Source: Eubacterium sp.
GTDB taxonomy: Bacteria > Bacillota > Clostridia > Lachnospirales > Lachnospiraceae
Length of the DNA: 47,482 nt
NCBI GenBank assembly: GCA_022764165.1
Contig: JALERM010000158.1
Span: 1-47,482 of the forward strand
Reading direction: 5' to 3'
The translations under genes were made by a program, and so were the position numbers. Positions 42,826-47,482 of the stretch are shown here, piece by piece. A model generated the notes under the pieces. It worked only from the letters and a program-made list of their open reading frames with translations, was not told where the DNA came from and searched no databases. Each line of letters opens with the position of its first letter. The stretch's first letter is position 1.

Positions 42826-44229
42826 TCAGTCGATTGATGCTCCAATATGTCTGATTCCCGTAAATTCGGCAATGTCACGGTCAACAGTCACAAGATCTGC
42901 CATGGAAAGTTCATGAATAGAAGAATGACCCGTCACCCGTGCAAATGTTTTCAGTTCCTTCAATGATACATTCAGGAAATTCGCTACTCTCTGAGCAGAA
43001 GCATCTACTTTCATTCTTGCCCGCAATTCAGGATTCTGGGTAGCCACACCTACCGGACAGTTTCCACTTCCGCAAATACGGTATTGCTGACAGGCTGCCG
43101 CGATCAATCCTGCACTGGCAACGGCAATCGCATCGGCGCCCATCGCAAGAGCCTTTGCAAAATCAGCTGAGACACGAAGTCCTCCGGTGATAATCAGAGA
43201 AATATCAGAGTTTACGGAATCCAGATATTTTCTTGCTCTGGCCAGTGCATAAATAGTCGGTACAGTGGTTGCCTCTCTCAAAAACAGAGGGCTGGAACCG
43301 GTTGCGCCTCCTCTTCCATCAATCGTAATAAAATCAGGCTGTGCATACACACAGTATTCCAGATCTTTTTCGATTCTTCCGGCAGCAATCTTGATACCAA
43401 TAGGTCTTCCCCCGGAACGTTCCCGAAGCATAGCCACCACATCCCGCAGATCTTCCTTTGTATTCAATTCAGGAAATTTACTGGGACTCTGGATATCCTC
43501 GCCCGGTTTCTTCCCACGTATGGCAGCTATCTCAGGAGTCACCTTTTCACCGGGAAGATGACCGCCCATTCCCGGTTTGGTTCCCTGACCGATTTTAATT
43601 TCAATTGCATCTGAGGATTGCAGATTCTCATCTGTCACACTATATTTGTTGGGAATATATTCAAATATGTATTTATAAGCAGCTTCTTTTTCCTCCGGAA
43701 GAATTCCTCCCTCACCGCTGCACATCGCTGTTTTCGCCATTGCGGATCCTCTGGAAAGTGCCACTTTGACTTCTTTCGACAAAGCGCCAAAGGACATATG
43801 AGAAATATATACCGGATTCTCCAATATCATCGGTTTTTTCGCATGCTTTCCAATCACAGTGGTTGCATCTACCGGATCATCATCATTCAATGGTGCCGGA
43901 TTGAGCTGTGCACCAAGCATCAGGATTCTGTCCCAGTCGGGCATCGGCATCTGAGTTGCCATAGAACCCCCGATTGATTTTCCGGTCACCGCCATCTCAT
44001 GGATTTCTGCCATATATCGGCAGGAAGAATCGTGCCTTGCCGTTGATGCATCATAATCCAGTTCCCCCATATAAGCGGTTGGTTTCACTTCAGACGGATC
44101 CGGTTCCACCAATTCAAATCTGGAAATCGGCTGTTTGCATATCGGACAACCGGACAACTCAGACAACAGTTTCCCTTCTTTTCCCTCATCATAAATCGCA
44201 CCACAAATACTGCATTTGTAAATCGCCAT
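42826..44229 (-). CDS. Rubredoxin-fused glutamate-synthase-like FMN protein
   Basis: 467 aa. Residues 1-40 are a rubredoxin domain (CSIC at 6-9, CPIC at 28-31). The rest is the FMN/3Fe-4S barrel of glutamate synthase: PVYISHMSFGALSKEVKVAL, GEGGILPEEK, KIGQGTKPGMGGHLPG, DGRGGATGSSPLFLR, and the cluster motif CQQYRICGSGNCPVGVATQ (C-x5-C-x4-C). The N-terminal glutaminase domain of GltB is lacking, as in archaeal-type GltB2 proteins. The ammonia source and electron donor are unknown; the built-in rubredoxin probably feeds electrons. It leads a run with rubrerythrin fusion, CLC and AGCS genes. Confidence 0.9.
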   Translation of the reverse strand: MAIYKCSICGAIYDEGKEGKLLSELSGCPICKQPISRFELVEPDPSEVKPTAYMGELDYDASTARHDSSCRYMAEIHEMAVTGKSIGGSMATQMPMPDWDRILMLGAQLNPAPLNDDDPVDATTVIGKHAKKPMILENPVYISHMSFGALSKEVKVALSRGSAMAKTAMCSGEGGILPEEKEAAYKYIFEYIPNKYSVTDENLQSSDAIEIKIGQGTKPGMGGHLPGEKVTPEIAAIRGKKPGEDIQSPSKFPELNTKEDLRDVVAMLRERSGGRPIGIKIAAGRIEKDLEYCVYAQPDFITIDGRGGATGSSPLFLREATTVPTIYALARARKYLDSVNSDISLIITGGLRVSADFAKALAMGADAIAVASAGLIAAACQQYRICGSGNCPVGVATQNPELRARMKVDASAQRVANFLNVSLKELKTFARVTGHSSIHELSMADLVTVDRDIAEFTGIRHIGASID

Positions 44230-44285
44230 AAAACACCTCCATACGATACGGGAATGTCCCCACAGTCCCGCCTTCTCTTTCGTAT

Positions 44286-44314
44286 ATTGTAATATATTTT
44301 TTTCATTTTGAACA
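44286..44314 (-). promoter_or_regulatory. Weak promoter of the rubredoxin-FMN gene
   Basis: Minus strand TGTTCA (44314-44309), a 17-bp spacer, and TACAAT (44291-44286). Confidence 0.4.
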
Positions 44315-44339
44315 CACTTTTGTGTAATTTTTCAAAAAA

Positions 44340-44377
44340 AAACAAAGCAGTATGACAATTTTCATACTGCTTTGTTT
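44340..44377. terminator. Terminator of the citrate synthase operon
   Basis: Perfect 15-bp arms 44340-44354 and 44363-44377 with an 8-nt loop; A-run at left gives a T-run on the minus strand. Confidence 0.9.
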
Positions 44378-44389
44378 GGTAGTTTTCTT

Positions 44390-45715
44390 CTATTTTTCTT
44401 CCATCACACTCATATAAGCCGGACGAATGATCTTGTCAGCACAGATCAGCTCTTCAATCCGGTGTGCACTCCACCCCACGATACGGGCAACAGCAAACAT
44501 TGCCGTATATAGTTCAGTGGGAATTCCCAGCATATCATACACAAATCCACTGTAGAAATCCACATTGGGGCTCACCCCTTTAAAAATGCGTCTCTTTTGA
44601 GCAATGATCTGTGGAGCCAATTCCTCAATATTCTGGTAGAGATGCAGATCTTTTTCCCGTCCCTTTTCCACTGCCAACTCCTCTACATATTTCTTGAAAA
44701 CCCTCTCTCTCGGATCGGACAGAGAATAAATCGCATGCCCCATTCCATAAATCAGACCTTTTTGATCAAACGCTTCTTTATCGACAATTTTAGTCAGGTA
44801 CGATGCCACCTCGTCCTTATCTTCAAAATCACGGACATGTTTACGAATATCTGCCATCATTTCCATTACTTTAATATTAGCTCCGCCATGTTTTGGTCCT
44901 TTCAAAGAAGACATCGCTGCCGCCATAGTAGAATAAGTATCTGAACCAGAAGAAGTTACCACTCTTGTTGTAAATGTGGAATTATTTCCTCCGCCATGTT
45001 CCATATGGAGAATCAGTGCGGTATCCAATACTTTTGCCTCTGTCCTTGTATATTTTTGATCCGGACGCATCAACATCAACAGATTTTCTGCAGTAGAAAG
45101 CTTTGGATCCGGACGATGGATGAACATACTTTTTCCTTTTTCATAGTGAACATATGCATTGTATCCGTAAACTGCCAGAAGTGGAAATTCACTGATCAGC
45201 TGAATGCATTGACGAAGTGCATTACTGACGCTGGTGTCTTTTGCCTTCTTATCATAAGAAGCCAACGTCAGAATACTTCTGGTCATGGAATTCATAATAT
45301 CCTCTGTCGGAGCTTTCATAATCACATCACGGGTAAAGTTTGTAGGCAATGTACGACATTTTCCGATATATTCCTGAAATTCCTGTTCCTGCTTTTGATC
45401 AGGCATCTCTCCCATCAAAAGAAGATAAGCGATTCTTTCAAATCCCAAATGATCTTCTCCCAAATCATCAATCAATTTCTCCACTCGATACCCACGGTAC
45501 CAAAGTTCTCCATCACATGGCATTTTCTTTCCGTCTATAACTCGCGAAGAGACGATTTTAGAAATATTTGTAAGACCTGTCAGCACTCCATTGCCATTTT
45601 CGTCTCGAAGTCCCCGGTTAACCCCATATTCCTCATACAATCGGGGAGAAATATTATCATTCTTACGGCATATTTCTTCTTTTTGATTTGCATATTCAAT
45701 GATCTTATTTCTCAT
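44390..45715 (-). CDS. gltA: Citrate synthase
   Basis: 441 aa, type resembling Clostridia citrate/2-methylcitrate synthases. Motifs: LWYRGYRVEKLIDD, ILHMEHGGGNNSTFTTR, GPKHGGANIKVMEMM, MGHAIYSLSDPRE with the catalytic histidine, and SPNVDFYSGFVYDMLGIP with the catalytic aspartate. Condenses acetyl-CoA and oxaloacetate; here probably for glutamate synthesis. No aconitase or isocitrate dehydrogenase gene is next to it. Its start overlaps the end of a MarR gene by 11 bp, so it is the last gene of a regulator-led operon. AGGAGG site. Confidence 0.95.
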   Translation of the reverse strand: MRNKIIEYANQKEEICRKNDNISPRLYEEYGVNRGLRDENGNGVLTGLTNISKIVSSRVIDGKKMPCDGELWYRGYRVEKLIDDLGEDHLGFERIAYLLLMGEMPDQKQEQEFQEYIGKCRTLPTNFTRDVIMKAPTEDIMNSMTRSILTLASYDKKAKDTSVSNALRQCIQLISEFPLLAVYGYNAYVHYEKGKSMFIHRPDPKLSTAENLLMLMRPDQKYTRTEAKVLDTALILHMEHGGGNNSTFTTRVVTSSGSDTYSTMAAAMSSLKGPKHGGANIKVMEMMADIRKHVRDFEDKDEVASYLTKIVDKEAFDQKGLIYGMGHAIYSLSDPRERVFKKYVEELAVEKGREKDLHLYQNIEELAPQIIAQKRRIFKGVSPNVDFYSGFVYDMLGIPTELYTAMFAVARIVGWSAHRIEELICADKIIRPAYMSVMEEK

Positions 45716-46196
45716 AACACCCTGCCTCCTCCATTTCTTCCATCTCGCTGCTCATAATTGTCTCTAACTGTTTCATCATCTGAAGCAGCCCAATCATGTT
45801 TTCTCTTCCAAATCGCTCAATTACTTTCTCATAATACTTTTTTAAAATTTCTTCCTGTGCCTGCAGCAGCTTTTTACCATTATCTGTGATTGTTACATAC
45901 GTACCCTCACTGCCATTTCCATCGTGTGACCACAGTATCAACCCACGATCCCTCAATTCTCCTGCCATGCGTGACGTCTGCCTGACAGTTAATTGCATTT
46001 TTTCTGATAAATCCTGCAAATAAGTTCGACCAGAATATATATCTGAAGTCTCATTCTCCATAGCAATGATATGTAAAGCTATATATTCCTGTATGCTGAT
46101 ATTCCGAAAGAAATCTCTCACCTGACCTTTACTCATCAGATATCTGCGATATGTCAGCTCATGTGCCAGTTTTTCAATATCTCTTTTTTGTTCCAT
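45705..46196 (-). CDS. MarR family transcriptional regulator (proximal to citrate synthase)
   Basis: 163 aa from ATG 46196 (AAAGGAGGAG site); 13 earlier in-frame residues are untranslated leader. Winged helix-turn-helix with YLQDLSEKMQLTVRQTSRMAGELRDRGLI and wing HDGNGSEGTYVTITDNGKKLL. It sits between another MarR gene and citrate synthase with overlapping ends. It probably controls this operon; the effector is unknown. Confidence 0.88.
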   Translation of the reverse strand: MEQKRDIEKLAHELTYRRYLMSKGQVRDFFRNISIQEYIALHIIAMENETSDIYSGRTYLQDLSEKMQLTVRQTSRMAGELRDRGLILWSHDGNGSEGTYVTITDNGKKLLQAQEEILKKYYEKVIERFGRENMIGLLQMMKQLETIMSSEMEEMEEAGCYEK

Positions 46197-46237
46197 AAAT
46201 TTACTCCTCCTTTTTAATTTGGTAACCCTCCACACTT

Positions 46238-46669
46238 TCAGATCATTTTTTCTATGTTCTTTCTGATTTTTTCTGAAACAGCTCTGAATATCTCCAAATC
46301 CTCTTCCGAAATTCCTTCAACGATTCGTTGATCCATTTCCAATCTTTTTTTTGCCATTTCTTCTACAATCTGCTGTGCAGAATCTGATAACTGATAATGA
46401 ATATATCGTCTGTCCTGCTGATCTGTCGTTGCAATAATATAGTGACGTTTACATAAACTGTCAACAGCCTGGGAAATATGTCCTTTGTTCATCATCAGCT
46501 GATAATGAATATCTTTTGACGTATTATGGCTGCCACATTTGGACAGGAAATACAAAATCTCCAGTTCTGCTTTTTTCATGTCATATTTTTGACGTAATTC
46601 TGCAATCTGTTCTTCCAGTAATTTTTTAAATGGGCCACCCTGCAGCATTGCTTCCATCCGTGTATCCAT
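46238..46669 (-). CDS. MarR family transcriptional regulator (distal)
   Basis: 143 aa. Winged helix-turn-helix with TSKDIHYQLMMNKGHISQAVDSLCKR and the wing TTDQQDRRYIHYQLSDSAQQIV. Differs strongly from the MarR gene 41 bp downstream, so the pair is not a recent duplication. Two MarR proteins in one operon may form a heterodimer or bind different ligands. Confidence 0.88.
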   Translation of the reverse strand: MDTRMEAMLQGGPFKKLLEEQIAELRQKYDMKKAELEILYFLSKCGSHNTSKDIHYQLMMNKGHISQAVDSLCKRHYIIATTDQQDRRYIHYQLSDSAQQIVEEMAKKRLEMDQRIVEGISEEDLEIFRAVSEKIRKNIEKMI

Positions 46670-46693
46670 ATCGATTCCCCTTATTTCATTATT

Positions 46694-46936
46694 TTAAGAT
46701 AACGCTTTGCAAATATCTTTCATGATTTTTTCTATCCCTTCCTGCACACTCAGATTTTTCTTTTCCAGCAGATAAGGTGAACAACATCGCAGCACATGAT
46801 AACCACGCTTTTCCAGATGATTAACTGCCGATTTCAACGCTTTCATCTCTTTATTTCCTCCCGTAACTATGAGAAAGCATTTGCCACGCTTATTCATAAT
46901 CATTCTGGAAATAATATGGCTGATCTCTGTCATCAT
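46694..46936 (-). CDS. Small protein of unknown function leading the MarR-citrate synthase operon
   Basis: 80 aa from ATG 46936 (a second ATG follows directly). The segment GKCFLIVTGGNKEMKALKSAV suggests a small alpha/beta fold; the tail NLSVQEGIEKIMKDICKAL is helical. No named family is recognised. The ribosome site is weak, and start choice is uncertain, but the gene is located between the operon promoter and the first MarR gene, which supports it being real. Confidence 0.55.
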   Translation of the reverse strand: MMTEISHIISRMIMNKRGKCFLIVTGGNKEMKALKSAVNHLEKRGYHVLRCCSPYLLEKKNLSVQEGIEKIMKDICKALS

Positions 46937-47000
46937 AATACACACTGATCTGTTCCATCTTCCACATTCACCTCTGTATCAAACTGTTTTATTTTAAATT

Positions 47001-47014
47001 GTTTGTTTTCAAAC
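47001..47014. promoter_or_regulatory. Candidate MarR operator
   Basis: GTTTGTTTTCAAAC, an inverted repeat GTTTG-N4-CAAAC, immediately downstream of the -10 box of the operon promoter. A related imperfect AAACTGTTT lies at 46981-46989. Confidence 0.45.
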
Positions 47015-47015
47015 T

Positions 47016-47043
47016 ATTATACTCAAAAATTTTGCCCTGTCAA
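47016..47043 (-). promoter_or_regulatory. Promoter of the MarR-citrate synthase operon
   Basis: Minus strand TTGACA (47043-47038), a 16-bp spacer, and TATAAT (47021-47016). Confidence 0.75.
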
Positions 47044-47106
47044 TATTTTTTTACATATTTATTTTTTATTTACAAATCCTACTTCTGAAAGGATGGTGCT
47101 AAAGAA

Positions 47107-47289
47107 ATGAACAAAATTGACAAGGAAGAATTCCCGATTGGTTTTACGATGGAACTTGCCCAACATTCAGATGTACTCATTCAATTTTCGCAATTATCAA
47201 AAACTGAGCAGCAATCCATTGTTGGCAAAGCCCGTTCAGTCCAGTCCCATAACGAAATGCGTCATTTTGTAGAATCGCTAATTAAATAA
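47107..47289 (+). CDS. Small conserved protein of unknown function
   Basis: 60 aa: MNKIDKEEFPIGFTMELAQH, then a helical region with SKTEQQSIVGKARSVQSHNE and an RHFVESLIK end. Start has AAAGGATGG 9 nt upstream. I have the impression of short Clostridia proteins with FPIGFTMALAQN-like starts, but the function is unknown. Divergent from the MarR operon; followed by a CCCCGGGG hairpin. Confidence 0.7.
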   Translation: MNKIDKEEFPIGFTMELAQHSDVLIQFSQLSKTEQQSIVGKARSVQSHNEMRHFVESLIK

Positions 47290-47293
47290 TAAA

Positions 47294-47326
47294 TGCCCCG
47301 GGGAGTTTTACATTCTCCCCGGGGTA
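47294..47326 (+). terminator. CCCCGGGG-type hairpin after the small gene
   Basis: Arms TGCCCCGGGGAG (47294-47305) and CTCCCCGGGGTA (47315-47326), one wobble pair. No T-run; related to hairpins at 2013-2067 and 33931-33971. Confidence 0.7.
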
Positions 47327-47345
47327 ATCTTCGTATAACAGAAAA

Positions 47346-47368
47346 AAACCGCCGAATCTCGGCGGTTT
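47346..47368 (-). terminator. Terminator of tRNA-Trp
   Basis: AAACCGCCGA (47346-47355) and TCGGCGGTTT (47359-47368), followed on the minus strand by a T-run (47348-47342). Confidence 0.9.
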
Positions 47369-47372
47369 CAAG

Positions 47373-47443
47373 CAGGGGATGAGAGAATCGAACTCCCGCT
47401 AAAAGTTTTGGAGACTTCTGTCATACCATTTGACCAATCCCCT
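47373..47443 (-). tRNA. tRNA-Trp (anticodon CCA)
   Basis: 71 nt without encoded CCA (followed by CTT). The acceptor AGGGGAT pairs with ATCCCCT, discriminator G. A three-bp D stem (GTC/GAC) and an anticodon stem GAAGT/ACTTT with loop CTCCAAA follow. The T stem GGGAG/CTCTC encloses loop TTCGATT. The bases AGGGG at the 5' end and discriminator G are tRNA-Trp identity features. The upstream leader GCAGTTTTGAAGGT suggests it may be part of a tRNA or rRNA-linked cluster beyond the right edge. Confidence 0.95.
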
Positions 47444-47482
47444 TCATATACCTTCAAAACTGCATACACGCTACATCCTTAT

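Noticed and set aside
1-47482. CRISPR array
   Set aside because: No set of regularly spaced 25-40 bp direct repeats with unique spacers was found; recurring sequences are hairpins, and no cas gene is present.

Overview
This window most likely comes from a spore-forming Firmicute of the Lachnospiraceae (Blautia/Dorea/Mediterraneibacter-like). It has moderate-to-low GC, strong GGAGG ribosome binding sites, near-consensus sigma-A promoters, a CIRCE-controlled clpB, and a DUF4250 small protein. It also has sporulation and germination genes (spoIIR, a gerA-type operon, a DUF3794/LysM spore protein). Placement is from gene content only. No rRNA, CRISPR array, prophage or intact insertion sequence was seen.

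Layout, left to right. 1-2014: a uronate/KDPG module (kdgK partial, eda) divergent from an IclR regulator, with repeated TGAAACT half-sites between them. 2066-4959: a DUF4250 small protein and clpB behind a perfect CIRCE. 4960-6607: a gene-poor stretch with short repeats, then a frameshifted Rpn-type nuclease gene. 6688-10961: two MATE exporters, a small conserved protein, a macrodomain protein and a YqeY-like protein. 11024-15930: cell-envelope genes (a trigger-factor-like lipoprotein foldase and two tandem membrane-anchored polysaccharide-deacetylase paralogs, one without its metal ligands). 16017-22885: DUF1934, murI, spoIIR, gerC/gerB/gerA, a GntR regulator and ispE. 22948-31128: DUF3794/LysM, a PrcB-like lipoprotein, plsC, murF, ddl, an L,D-transpeptidase and a PF12897 aminotransferase. 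31371-36301: an RNA methyltransferase-like gene, a flavin reductase divergent from an AraC regulator, a four-cluster ferredoxin and a large surface protein.

The most unusual sequence is at 36480-37027. Two copies of a ~225-bp non-coding fold-back element lie head to head. Each is closed by a perfect 28- or 29-bp stem. The stem sequences differ between copies while full complementarity is kept, and the ~105-nt core is conserved. Shorter derivatives lie at 32249-32293 and 38528-38577. I do not recognise this family; it could be a miniature mobile element, a structured RNA, or both.

37134-44229 has two convergent AGCS alanine/Na+ symporters, a CLC-type anion transporter, a fusion of metallophosphoesterase and rubrerythrin, and a rubredoxin-fused glutamate-synthase-like FMN protein. 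The last four genes may form one transcription unit. 44390-47043 is a citrate synthase operon led by a small unknown protein and two MarR regulators. The window ends with a small conserved protein, a terminator and tRNA-Trp(CCA). Dispersed hairpins recur: three CCCCGGGG hairpins, and a perfect 30-bp-arm hairpin at 8153-8218 that supplies a stop codon.
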